Part shown: positions 40,475-48,818 of the stretch, in pieces
Position numbering within the stretch: the stretch's first letter is position 1
Layout: every line of letters starts with the position of its first letter
Source of the DNA: Microcoleus vaginatus HSN003
GTDB taxonomy: Bacteria; Cyanobacteriota; Cyanobacteriia; Cyanobacteriales; Microcoleaceae
Reading direction: 5' to 3'
Length of the DNA stretch: 64,000 nt
Assembly: GCF_022701255.1 (NCBI RefSeq)
Contig: NZ_CP031705.1
Coordinates: forward strand, 4,464,001 to 4,528,000
Translations under genes and position numbers: made by a program
The notes under the pieces: generated by a model
Database searches by the model: none
The model's input: only the letters and a program-made list of their open reading frames with translations
What the model was told of the DNA's origin: nothing

Positions 40475-41458
40475 TCACAAATTTAAGTCGGGAAACTCGG
40501 TAAATTTCTTGTTTTCCCCGGACATTGAAGGTTGAAGCTCCTCACCATCTTTTTCGCCGTTCAAGTTGCTAGTGGCGCGGGATTTGGTGAATTCTTGAGC
40601 GTTTGGCTTGGTAAAAGCGAGCGGTTCAGCGTGTTCAACCTGAAATACGTTGGCGTAGAGGTTGGCAATAATCTGTTTGCCTCCCTGGGTCAATTCCAAG
40701 TAGTTCAAAGCTGCTGGAATGTAAGGAAAAACTCCATTCCAATAAAACTTGGCGTAATTTTGCCGCAAATCTCCCGGAGACTTGTATCCCAAGATTTTAT
40801 TAGTGCCGACTTCCTCAAATTCGTAGAACAGGGCACTTATTTTTCGCAGGTAATTTGGGTCGCTCAACTGACCGATCAAATCGGCGGCTCTAGCGAGTCC
40901 AGAATAATTGTTTCTGTCTTGATGAGTTTCGCTAGCAGGAACTGGAAAGCGCGTCAATTCAATATTGCGCTTGATTTGTTCGGCATCAATTAATGTGTGG
41001 CCGCCGAAGCGTTCGTCAATTACGAGTTTTCCTCGATCGACATGATAAGGAGTTAAACTGGCAGAAGTTGCGCCGATTGGCACAGACACCATGCCCCCGT
41101 CAATACCCGTAGCGTAGAGTCCCACAGCTTCTTGGTCTTGGCGACAAACACCTTTGACGTAGCCGATATCGTGACACAGCAGCGAAATCAGGTAGTGCAG
41201 CCAATCTTCCGGCGACACTCCCCCTTCGCGAATATGCTTGCCCCGGAGAATCTCTTGTCCCACCAAAGCCACGAGCATTGTGTGTTCCACATTGTGGTAC
41301 AGAGCATCGCAGTTAGCGATATTTTCCAGAGCCATAGTCCCCGCCCAGGCGATAATTTCAGGGTAGTCAGGCTTATACTTGCCGTAGGTGCGGCGGTAGC
41401 CGGCCTGCAGCTCTTGCACAAAAGCGTCAATCAGGATAGCAGTTGCATTGAACATCAT
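40475..41458 (-). CDS. HD-domain metalloprotein (Npun_R2479-type)
   Basis: About 327 aa. ATG 41458 is chosen over GTG 41470 because GGGAGAATTT gives a proper ribosome-binding site. It is an HD-type metal-dependent phosphohydrolase: His in YHNVEHTMLVAL (~residue 58) and HDIGY (LLCHDIGYVKG, ~96), then SLTPYHVDRGK and RAADLIGQLSDPNYLRK. Family members are conserved in cyanobacteria; the substrate is unknown. It stands alone, diverging from the alpha/beta hydrolase gene by ~460 bp. Confidence 0.85.
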   Translation of the reverse strand: MMFNATAILIDAFVQELQAGYRRTYGKYKPDYPEIIAWAGTMALENIANCDALYHNVEHTMLVALVGQEILRGKHIREGGVSPEDWLHYLISLLCHDIGYVKGVCRQDQEAVGLYATGIDGGMVSVPIGATSASLTPYHVDRGKLVIDERFGGHTLIDAEQIKRNIELTRFPVPASETHQDRNNYSGLARAADLIGQLSDPNYLRKISALFYEFEEVGTNKILGYKSPGDLRQNYAKFYWNGVFPYIPAALNYLELTQGGKQIIANLYANVFQVEHAEPLAFTKPNAQEFTKSRATSNLNGEKDGEELQPSMSGENKKFTEFPDLNL

Positions 41459-41929
41459 AAATTCTCCCACTCAGACTGTAGTTACAAACTCGATCGAAAA
41501 TATCTTGCATAATAGTGGGACTTAAACATTTTCGAGCCGCTTTAGGAGCTCTAACCCCTCGCTGCCAATAGAAAGAGGTCGATCGCCTAAAAATGCCTGA
41601 AACCTTTGGTCTAAGTAGATTCATCCCCATTCGAGCTAACAGTTTTTCTCTATTTGGGTTGGAAGCTATTTTGGCTTCAGTTTTTGTTTAAGTCCCGATA
41701 GCTGAAAAAATAATCAATGGGCATTCCAATAGGTTTGACCCCTCGGCGTTGAATTTTAAATTTCAGCTAGTCTTGTCAAATCAGAAAATTGCTCTCAAGA
41801 CTATGCTTCCCAAGATAACCTAATTTCCGAAGCATCCGAACCAACAGAGCGATTTTCGGTATTAAATAGTGGTGAAACAATTTACCTCGTTTCACCGACT
41901 AATTATTTGAAGTCCTAGGTGTGAAAGTT
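41459..41929. promoter_or_regulatory. Divergent intergenic region
   Basis: 470 bp between two divergent genes. A GAAGC-TATTTTG-GCTTC hairpin lies near 41663. No promoter stands out and no protein is supported. Confidence 0.35.
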
Positions 41930-43675
41930 ATGAACTGTCTGTTTCGGAGTCTCTCCACTGCTACCCTTCGCACTCGCCGGTCGATCGCCCCAAAATACCT
42001 AGGATTGTTTGCATTCACGGCTGTTTGCACCGCCGCACCGGCAATGGGTGCGGAGCGAATTTACGTAACTTACGGGGCGCTAGAAGAATCGGTTCCCATC
42101 GAATCCCTGACACTCTTCGCCAAAGAAGGCAAAATAGACTCAAACTTGGACGGCTTCGCTCAGTACATCAAAGAATCTCAGCTTACTGAGATTCGCAGCG
42201 CCCTGCAAGCGAAAGCTGAAATCAGCCACGTGACGATCGCCCAATTTCTCTACACACCTCAAGGAGAAGTGCTGCTGAAACGCTTGGGCCGAGTAATTCA
42301 AACCAAAGCTCGGCAGCCCGGATTTTATGCCATCCGAGCCGCCCTGATTTTAGCAGCCTCAGATCCAGAAGGCCTGACAATTCTCAACGTACTGCAGAAA
42401 TTCCCCACTTATGGCATCAGGATTGACATCGCTCGCGGCTTGGGTATCGCCAACGAGCTGACATCGCTGATTAATCGTTCCAATCAGACGATCGCCGGAG
42501 TCGTCCAGTTGTCGGAAGCACAAGCAGCCTCAGAACCCGCCATACCGGGTGCGGCAATGCTGCAGCCCCAGCTACCGGGCCCCTATACTTGGAAAAAATC
42601 ATCGGTAATTCTGACGAGTCCAAATCGCCCTCGCACGTTTGATATGGACATTTACTTGCCACAGGGGAGCCGGCAACCTGCTCCAGTAGTAGTAATTTCC
42701 CACGGTTTAGGTTCCGATCGAATTTCCTTCCAGTATTTAGCCAAACACCTAGCCTCCTACGGCTTTGCCGTCGCCGTCCCCGAACATTCCGGCAGCAACG
42801 CCCAACAAATCCAAAACTTAGTAACAGGTAGAGCCAGTGAAGTAGCAGAACCTACAGAATTTGTCAACCGCCCCCTCGACATCAAAGACCTGCTCGATTA
42901 TTTAACCAAACTTTCTACAACCGATCCGGCCTACCAAGGGCAGCTCGACTTGCAGCGAGTCGGCGTCATCGGCCAGTCTTTCGGGGGCTATACGGCTTTA
43001 GCATTAGCCGGGGCAGGGATTAATTTTGCACAGCTAGACAAAGATTGCGGACTCGAAAACGATACTTGGAACCTCTCCCTGCTGTTGCAGTGCCGCGCCC
43101 GCGGTTTAGAGCGCAACGAGTACAATTTCGGGGACCCGCGCGTCAAAGCTGCGATCGCCATCAACCCCATCGTCAGCAGCATTCTCGGAGAAACAAACCT
43201 CAGCAAAATCCAAATCCCAGTCATGGTAGTAGCAGGCAGCGCCGATACTGTCGCCCCCGCTTTCCTCGAACAAATTCAACCGTTCACATGGCTGACATCG
43301 CTCAACAAATATCTGGTATTGATGATCAACGGGACTCACTTCTCAACGATCGAGGAATCCCCTCAAAGCCTCTTTTTGCCACCAGCAGAGGCGATCGGGC
43401 CCGAACCAGCTTTAGCCCGCCGCTACCTCAGCGGACTCAGCCTAGCTTTCATGGAAAGCTATTTGAACAACAAATCAAATTTCCGCCCGTATTTGGAGCC
43501 ATCCTACGCTTTAAGCATCTCCCGAGACACTCTCGGACTGAGAATTTTGCGATCGCTCACCCCGCAACAACTCCAGCAGTTCAGGTTTTCTCCACCTGCT
43601 CGCAGGCCAGTCTCTCCACCTGTCCTCGCTCCTGTTCCTCTACCTTCTCCACCTCCCATAGCTCCCGCTCGTTAG
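41930..43675 (+). CDS. Secreted DUF1400 alpha/beta hydrolase
   Basis: About 581 aa; ATG 41930 (the GTG at 41921 has AGG next to it). N-terminal signal segment ends near AMGAE (~residue 40). Residues ~40-180 match the cyanobacterial DUF1400 domain ([20 protein letters not shown]). The C-terminal alpha/beta hydrolase domain has an oxyanion-like HGLGS, nucleophile elbow GQSFGGY (Ser, ~residue 350), acid in AGSADTVAP and His in NGTHFS. A Pro-rich tail follows. It is probably a periplasmic lipase/esterase-like enzyme; substrate not known. A D1 gene fragment begins 55 bp after its stop. Confidence 0.88.
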   Translation: MNCLFRSLSTATLRTRRSIAPKYLGLFAFTAVCTAAPAMGAERIYVTYGALEESVPIESLTLFAKEGKIDSNLDGFAQYIKESQLTEIRSALQAKAEISHVTIAQFLYTPQGEVLLKRLGRVIQTKARQPGFYAIRAALILAASDPEGLTILNVLQKFPTYGIRIDIARGLGIANELTSLINRSNQTIAGVVQLSEAQAASEPAIPGAAMLQPQLPGPYTWKKSSVILTSPNRPRTFDMDIYLPQGSRQPAPVVVISHGLGSDRISFQYLAKHLASYGFAVAVPEHSGSNAQQIQNLVTGRASEVAEPTEFVNRPLDIKDLLDYLTKLSTTDPAYQGQLDLQRVGVIGQSFGGYTALALAGAGINFAQLDKDCGLENDTWNLSLLLQCRARGLERNEYNFGDPRVKAAIAINPIVSSILGETNLSKIQIPVMVVAGSADTVAPAFLEQIQPFTWLTSLNKYLVLMINGTHFSTIEESPQSLFLPPAEAIGPEPALARRYLSGLSLAFMESYLNNKSNFRPYLEPSYALSISRDTLGLRILRSLTPQQLQQFRFSPPARRPVSPPVLAPVPLPSPPPIAPAR

Positions 43676-43730
43676 GGTTGAGGTGCGCCTAAGAGCACGC
43701 TGGCATATCTTTTGGCGCGGGGACGATTAC

Positions 43731-44012
43731 ATCATCGCCTTCATCGCAGCCCCTCCAGTGGACATCGACGGCATTCGCGAACCAGTAGCAGGTTCCTTGA
43801 TGTACGGTAACAACATGATCACAGGTGCAGTTGTTCCCTCATCAAGCGCGATCGGCTTACACTTCTACCCAATCTGGGAAGCTGCTTCCCTCGATGAGTG
43901 GTTGTACAACGGCGACTCTTACCAATTGGTAGTTTTCCACTTCCTGATCGGTGTATTTTGCTACATGGGTCGTGAATGGGAATTGTCCTACCGTTTAGGT
44001 ATGCGTCCTTAA
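43731..44012 (+). pseudogene. psbA: psbA (D1 protein) gene fragment
   Basis: Translation from 43731 gives [60 protein letters not shown] and GMRP then stop: the D1 segment spanning roughly residues 38-140 of 360, i.e. the first membrane helix end, lumenal loop and second helix. The codon at the position-130 site is Glu (MGREWEL), as in high-light D1 forms. Homology starts abruptly after unrelated sequence and ends with TAA at GMRP, so this is a nonfunctional piece. No other part of psbA is in the window. Confidence 0.88.
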
Positions 44013-44155
44013 CCAAGAGTCTTCGTGGCTCAATCTTGTTTAGGTAGAGGAGAATATGGTGGTAAGTACACCAATGTTTCAAAAAAATTTTTGTTCAATA
44101 AATAACCATCAATAGCTGTGCGATCGAGCTTTGTGATTTTCCCATCCCTGAAGTG

Positions 44156-44500
44156 CTACGAAGCTACTGCAAAATCTGTGTACTGCCGCATCCCAGGCTC
44201 GTGAAATGCCAAAACAATATCTTCCTTGGGAACTCCAGCGCGCACCAAATCCGTTGCAATCCCATCTTCTGTCCAGTCTTCCTCGATCCAGAATTGGCGA
44301 TCGCGAATCCGAACGTAAACAGTGATACCGGTAATGCGATCGCCCTTTGGCCACCCCAGGTTCATCCAGATGTAGTGACCGTTTTGTTCGTCGGTAATTA
44401 AGAATGTTTCGATGTCTTGTTGGGAAGAGCGAGCGCACAATTCTATATACTCGGTCAAAATACGCTTGATTAGTTTGGGATACTCGATTAGTTTATCCAT
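44156..44500 (-). CDS. xisI: XisI family protein
   Basis: A 114-aa soluble protein, ATG 44500. It matches XisI by YPKLIKRILTEYIELCARSS, NGHYIWMNLGWPKGDRITGITVYVRIRD and GIATDLVRAGVPKEDIVLAFHEP. XisI was described as a controlling factor for excision of the fdxN element in Anabaena and usually pairs with XisH. No XisH is adjacent here; the neighbouring sequence is a psbA fragment on one side and a dioxygenase gene on the other. Confidence 0.9.
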   Translation of the reverse strand: MDKLIEYPKLIKRILTEYIELCARSSQQDIETFLITDEQNGHYIWMNLGWPKGDRITGITVYVRIRDRQFWIEEDWTEDGIATDLVRAGVPKEDIVLAFHEPGMRQYTDFAVAS

Positions 44501-44529
44501 TGTACAATTTCCTTTACTTCTGTATTACT

Positions 44530-44605
44530 GCAAAGTTATTTATTTTGGAAGTGTTGCTGATGTGGTTGTATAATGGCAATACCCTAATTGAAAGGAAATT
44601 AGATT
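44530..44605 (+). promoter_or_regulatory. Promoter of dioxygenase gene, with a partial duplicate downstream
   Basis: TTGGAA (44545-44550), 18-bp spacer, TATAAT (44569-44574), and AAGGAAAT ribosome-binding site before ATG 44606. The block GCAAAGTTATTTATTTTGG...TGGTTGTATAATGGCAATACC recurs, degenerate, at 45554-45604 after the gene (with TATGGT in place of TATAAT). Confidence 0.6.
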
Positions 44606-45382
44606 ATGCAGGATGCTGCATCCCTAGCCGAAGAGATTGTTCAAGGCAAAGGCTATGTTTTATTGCCCGAACTCTTCACGCCCGGGGAAATTTCAGAAGC
44701 CAGATTGCACATTCTCAAGCAGGCCACAGAACAGCCCGCAGGACGCTTTTTGAGGACTGGTGAGCGATCGCGGCTATACAGATTGCTGGATGAAGCAGCA
44801 ATTTTTGAGAAAATGGTACAGCATCCACGAGTTATTGAAGTTGTGGAGGCGATTTTGGGAAGCGATATGACCCTGGGCGGATTCTCTGCCCATATCCTCT
44901 ATCCAGGTGCTACGAATATGGGAGCACACGTCGATTATCCCTACTTCACCATGACTCCTCCCTATCCAGCAACACCGGTGATGGAAGTTCAAGCAATCTG
45001 GATGATGGAAGACTTTACAGAAATTAACGGTGCTCCTTTGTTTGCAGCAGACACCCAGAAACTGTGCCAATTTCCAGACAAAAAAAAGTTTGCGGAATTA
45101 GCCAAGAAAGTCACTGGAAAAGCAGGCTCAGTTGTTCTTTCCCACGGTCTTTGTTGGCACGACACATCAATTAATCACTCAGACCAGCCACGTGTTTCGG
45201 TACTAGGAAATTACAATCCAAAATTTATCCGACCCTTGGAAAACCCAGCTCAGCAAATGTCGCCAACTTTCCTAGAGCAAGCCAGCCCAAAACTGAAACA
45301 GTTACTCGGTTATGAGTTTCACGCTGCTATTTTCAAGGATGTGCAGATGTTGCAGTCCCACAACAGTGTTGCAGCGGAATAA
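44606..45382 (+). CDS. Phytanoyl-CoA dioxygenase family protein
   Basis: A 258-aa 2-oxoglutarate/Fe(II)-dependent oxygenase. Metal ligands are visible as the HxD motif GAHVDYPY (~residue 112) and the distal His in SHGLCWHDTS (~residue 187); the RxS-type 2-OG contact is in QPRVSVLGNY. Family members hydroxylate lipids or small secondary metabolites; no biosynthetic neighbours point to a substrate. Length is typical. Confidence 0.85.
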   Translation: MQDAASLAEEIVQGKGYVLLPELFTPGEISEARLHILKQATEQPAGRFLRTGERSRLYRLLDEAAIFEKMVQHPRVIEVVEAILGSDMTLGGFSAHILYPGATNMGAHVDYPYFTMTPPYPATPVMEVQAIWMMEDFTEINGAPLFAADTQKLCQFPDKKKFAELAKKVTGKAGSVVLSHGLCWHDTSINHSDQPRVSVLGNYNPKFIRPLENPAQQMSPTFLEQASPKLKQLLGYEFHAAIFKDVQMLQSHNSVAAE

Positions 45383-45677
45383 CACTTTTTCCTAGAGCAG
45401 AATTTATCAACTTCCTTACGCAGCAAAACTATTAGCAAGTCTTACTGTAGGTCTATCTGCACGGGTTGGCAATCGCAAAAAAAATCCAGGTAGCGTGGCA
45501 AGAAATTAATAACAAATTGAAATTGTTAAAACCTTGTGTATTTAGTTAAACAGCAAAGTTATTTTTTGGGGAATTATTGCTTGGTTGTATGGTGGTAATA
45601 CCTTATTTCCCTAGAGCCTTGCTAAGGATACTGGCAACCGCTGAACATGAACGTTATATTTATTGCGAAAGAAAGCC
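45383..45677. other. Intergenic region with duplicated promoter remnant
   Basis: About 290 bp holding the degenerate promoter copy at 45554-45604 and no other gene. Confidence 0.5.
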
Positions 45678-46097
45678 ATGAATCTTCTTCTTCCGATTGT
45701 AAATGAAATTATAGAATTGGCAGAAACAGGTAATTTTTTGGGGAGGACAGATGTCTCCTTTAGTTTTTTTTACGGTGGGGGCAATCCTATCTACTTCGTA
45801 AACGAAAAAAATATAATCAAATATCGTGAGGCACTATCAAGGGCATTTGATTCAGATGAGGAAATTAAAAGAACCTATACGTTAAAGAAATATGAATCCC
45901 TGCTACTAGAGCATTTTAGAGAGTGTTTTTTAAAAAAATGCTTAGCTAAAAACGAGGATGTATCATCGTTTGTGAAAAATCTTAAGGCGGAAAGGATAAA
46001 AACATTTTCTGTATTTCGAGACATACATGGAATAGTTTTAAACAGCCCCACAAGTCCCTTGTTATTGGGTGGTTACACAATATACGATCATTGGTAA
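45678..46097 (+). pseudogene. HEPN-domain gene, 5' part (interrupted)
   Basis: ATG 45678 (TTG 45663 also in frame). Reads MNLLLPIVNEIIELAETGNF... to GGYTIYD, then DHW and stop from the inserted IS. The last native codons ATA TAC GAT (46080-46088) are the 9-bp target duplicate and continue in frame at 47804. The N-terminal part is not recognisable by itself. Confidence 0.85.
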
Positions 46098-46101
46098 CAA
46101 G

Positions 46102-47475
46102 TTAAGGCTGCATGGCAGTTGTCAAGGGGATTTCCATAGCAGCCTTAAAGAAAAATTGCTCAGGGTCTCGCTGTCGTTCTGGAAAAGGCGCGACAATTAA
46201 CTTAATATTTGGTTTTCGTTGTCGTTTAACAATACCTAAATCTTGATTTTCTCTGGAAGTGAAATATGAAATCGGGTCCGTTGCCTTACCTTGTTGATGG
46301 GCGACGTAAAAATGGTAAAGACCGCGGTAAATCATTTCTAACGAGATGGCATCTATTGGCAAACAGAGTTGGTCAGCAACAGTATCACCTAAATCGACCA
46401 AGACAGCATAAAATAGCCAAGTGGCCCAAATTTGTAACTGAATACCGTTGAGAGAACCCGTCCACAAATAACTTAAGCCCAAGAGTCTTTTAACGGTATT
46501 AAAGGCTTCTTCAATTCGCCACCGCCTGCGATATAAATCTGCCACAACGTAGGGAGGTAATATCTTAGGGTCAAGTACACTTGTTAAATAAGAATGCCAG
46601 GTGTTACCCGAACGAACCTCAATCAAACGTAAGGTGATATATGGCGTTTTTGTGGTTCCTGAACCCAAACGGATTAGACTATCTCGGAGGTCGTAACTCT
46701 GGGTGAATACTTGCTCGATTTTAATTGAGGCTCCTTTTTTTAACCGAGTAATTAGGTGAATCTCTCGTTCGATTAATTTGAGCCAAAAGCTAAAATGATA
46801 GAAACCCCTATCCAGTAAAAGTAATGTTTGGCCTTCAACCAATTGCAGAATATTTTCTTCTAACTTCACATCAGAAGCTTTGGGATTTTCCAGAAACCAA
46901 ATTTCGACAGGCAGCCTGGTCATTAAATCTATAACTGTTGCCATTTTCCCGGCCAACTGCCCTTTGGGCAAATCTTCCAGGCTTTTGAGCTTGCAAAATA
47001 ATGCTTCGAGGGTCGAGCTATCTACTATCCAAACTCGTGAAAATTTCCGCAAGGTAAATTGAATGCTTTCTGGTAGGGGTCGTTGATTTCTCTGGTGCCA
47101 AGATGTTCTTAAACTCGGTAATAAATTTTTGAAGACTCCCTCAAATAGTTGAGCTGGAAAACTTAAAAATCTTTGAGACATTGCTTGTTGAGTGACAGTT
47201 GTGGGTCGGCACCACAAAAAACCTTCTCTTGCCAGCATTCTTGTGAGTTCTGTCACTCCCGCCACGTCTCGCCACAGTAAAGTTAATACCGCTGCTACCA
47301 TCAACGGTAGGTTAAGAATTCTCCCTCGTAAACCCAGTTGACGGTAGTAATTTTCTTGTGAGGTGATGGCTGGTGTAAGTAATGCCGATAGTTGCGAGGC
47401 AATCACCTCGTCTTCCACCATCGGTCTGGTGGTTTTTTTGGCATGGTCACGGTTGGTTTTTTGACTCTTAGCCAT
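46102..47475 (-). CDS. IS4-family transposase
   Basis: A 457-aa protein from ATG 47475 (MAKSQKTNRDHAKK). DDE elements: VWIVDSSTLEA (first Asp), LLLLDRGFYHFS (second Asp) and the YREK-type motif LYRRRWRIEEAFNTVKRLLG (Glu). Frame is uninterrupted and length normal; the IS is intact, so it may be mobile. Unrelated in detail to the two IS4 copies in the 27-31 kb island. Confidence 0.93.
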   Translation of the reverse strand: MAKSQKTNRDHAKKTTRPMVEDEVIASQLSALLTPAITSQENYYRQLGLRGRILNLPLMVAAVLTLLWRDVAGVTELTRMLAREGFLWCRPTTVTQQAMSQRFLSFPAQLFEGVFKNLLPSLRTSWHQRNQRPLPESIQFTLRKFSRVWIVDSSTLEALFCKLKSLEDLPKGQLAGKMATVIDLMTRLPVEIWFLENPKASDVKLEENILQLVEGQTLLLLDRGFYHFSFWLKLIEREIHLITRLKKGASIKIEQVFTQSYDLRDSLIRLGSGTTKTPYITLRLIEVRSGNTWHSYLTSVLDPKILPPYVVADLYRRRWRIEEAFNTVKRLLGLSYLWTGSLNGIQLQIWATWLFYAVLVDLGDTVADQLCLPIDAISLEMIYRGLYHFYVAHQQGKATDPISYFTSRENQDLGIVKRQRKPNIKLIVAPFPERQRDPEQFFFKAAMEIPLTTAMQP

Positions 47476-47554
47476 ATTTACTGACCTACACAATTGCTCA
47501 ATTTTTTGTCAATTCTATCGTTTGATAATACCAACGCCCGCAACTATCATGCGG

Positions 47555-47635
47555 GCCCGCAACTACCAGCGCTTGCCCGCAACTACCAGCGCCGGCCCCC
47601 AACTACCAGCGCCGGCCCCCAACGCCAGTCGAGTA
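47555..47635. repeat. 20-bp tandem repeats upstream of IS transposase
   Basis: About four degenerate copies of CCCGCAACTACCAGCGC in the 5' flank of the transposase, inside the IS. Confidence 0.75.
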
Positions 47636-47645
47636 CACCACTTAT

Positions 47646-47735
47646 TAATAATGATAATCGCTGTCGGTGGGATAGTCCGCCGTATTCAGACTATCCCACC
47701 TTTACCCCCTTGTTTGATTATCATTATTATTCAAT
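47646..47735. terminator. Nested hairpins inside IS end
   Basis: Outer arms AATAATGATAATC / GATTATCATTATT enclose GGTGGGATAGTC / GACTATCCCACC. Such stems at IS ends often block read-through from outside. Confidence 0.6.
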
Positions 47736-47791
47736 TATCTTTCTATACAAAGGAGTATTGACAAAATTTACTCCCTTCTAAGTTGTTACCA

Positions 47792-48649
47792 ATGATATAC
47801 GATTTTGCTTCACAAAAAGACTTTATTGAGTCAAAAATTGACTCAAAAATAGATTCATGTCCTCAAATAGAGTTCAAGGACGATACAGAATATTTAATTG
47901 AATGGAAAGCTGAAGCAAGACACTTTGAAAAAGCCATTGAAATTGCTGACGAACATTTTGAGCGATTCGAGCTTATCCTAAGATATGTCCTAGGTTCCGC
48001 CACAAATCGCTTTGAAGTTGGCGTTTTAAACTACCAAGGCTGGCGTCATCGTAAAGCTTACATATTGTCTGATATGGGGGAAGTGTCCAACTCATGGACT
48101 AGGCATGGCCCAAGAGAGCCGATACCACTTGATGATCCATGTTTTGTAAAGGAGGATACTGGATATCACACTGTTTGGGGTTTTACTACAAAGAAAAATC
48201 TTAATAAGTTTCAAAAAAGAATTATGTTGGCAGTTGAATGGATCGGGCAATCAATGGCTGATCCCTCACCACCAAGTGCTTTTATCAAGGCGGCTATCGC
48301 TCTAGAAATTATCTTTACATATAACGAAAGGGACATTATTACTCCCTCAATTATGAATCAAATTTCTGAAAGTATAGCTCTTATATTAGGCAGCTCCGTC
48401 GATGAAAGATTAAAACTCGAATCAAGCGTAAAAAAATTGTATGGCTTGAGATCGAAGATTGTACACTCTGGCAACAAAGATATTAGTCAAGCCGATTATA
48501 AAGCTCTGCTTGAAATAGCACGTTCTGTAATAATAAAGATACTCACATCAGACAAGCTTAATAGCGTTGATTCTGTAGAAGAATTATATACTATTCTCAA
48601 AAAAATTAAGTATTCGGGTGATGCAATATCACAAAGCGCTGGAGTCTGA
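47792..48649 (+). pseudogene. HEPN-domain gene, 3' part
   Basis: Continues the split gene from ATATACGAT: IYDFASQKDFIESKIDSKID. After removal of the IS the frame runs from 45678 through here, giving about 419 codons. The C-terminal ~150 residues resemble Apea-like HEPN domains; GLRSKIVHSG contains the R-x4-H motif of HEPN nucleases. HEPN proteins are often RNases in toxin, abortive-infection or tRNA-nuclease systems. The present downstream half opens at an ATG created at the IS end (47792), so a truncated C-terminal protein may be made. Confidence 0.85.
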
Positions 48650-48761
48650 TAAACTACTCGCTGATCTCATAATTTACTCTGGCACCGCCAGTCAATACAG
48701 CTATAACTCCTGCTCAAACAATAGCCATTAAAGTAGTTGATAGTTGGTAATCGATCGCTCG

Positions 48762-48809
48762 TGAGGAATAGGTAATTGATTGTTACTAACAGCCATTACC
48801 CATTCCTCA
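48762..48809 (-). terminator. Inverted repeat downstream of gltB
   Basis: TGAGGAATAGGTAAT (48762-48776) / ATTACCCATTCCTCA (48795-48809), 15 bp with one wobble, between the convergent HEPN fragment and gltB. Confidence 0.5.
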
Positions 48810-48818
48810 TGCTAAACC

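Larger units (their letters stand above)
46089..47794 (-). mobile_element. IS4-family insertion sequence (complete)
   Basis: 1706 bp. Ends CATTGGTAACAA / TTGTTACCAATG are inverted repeats and the element is flanked by a 9-bp direct repeat ATATACGAT (46080-46088 and 47795-47803), the target-site duplication. It contains one transposase gene and a repetitive ~300-bp upstream region with nested hairpins. Confidence 0.95.
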
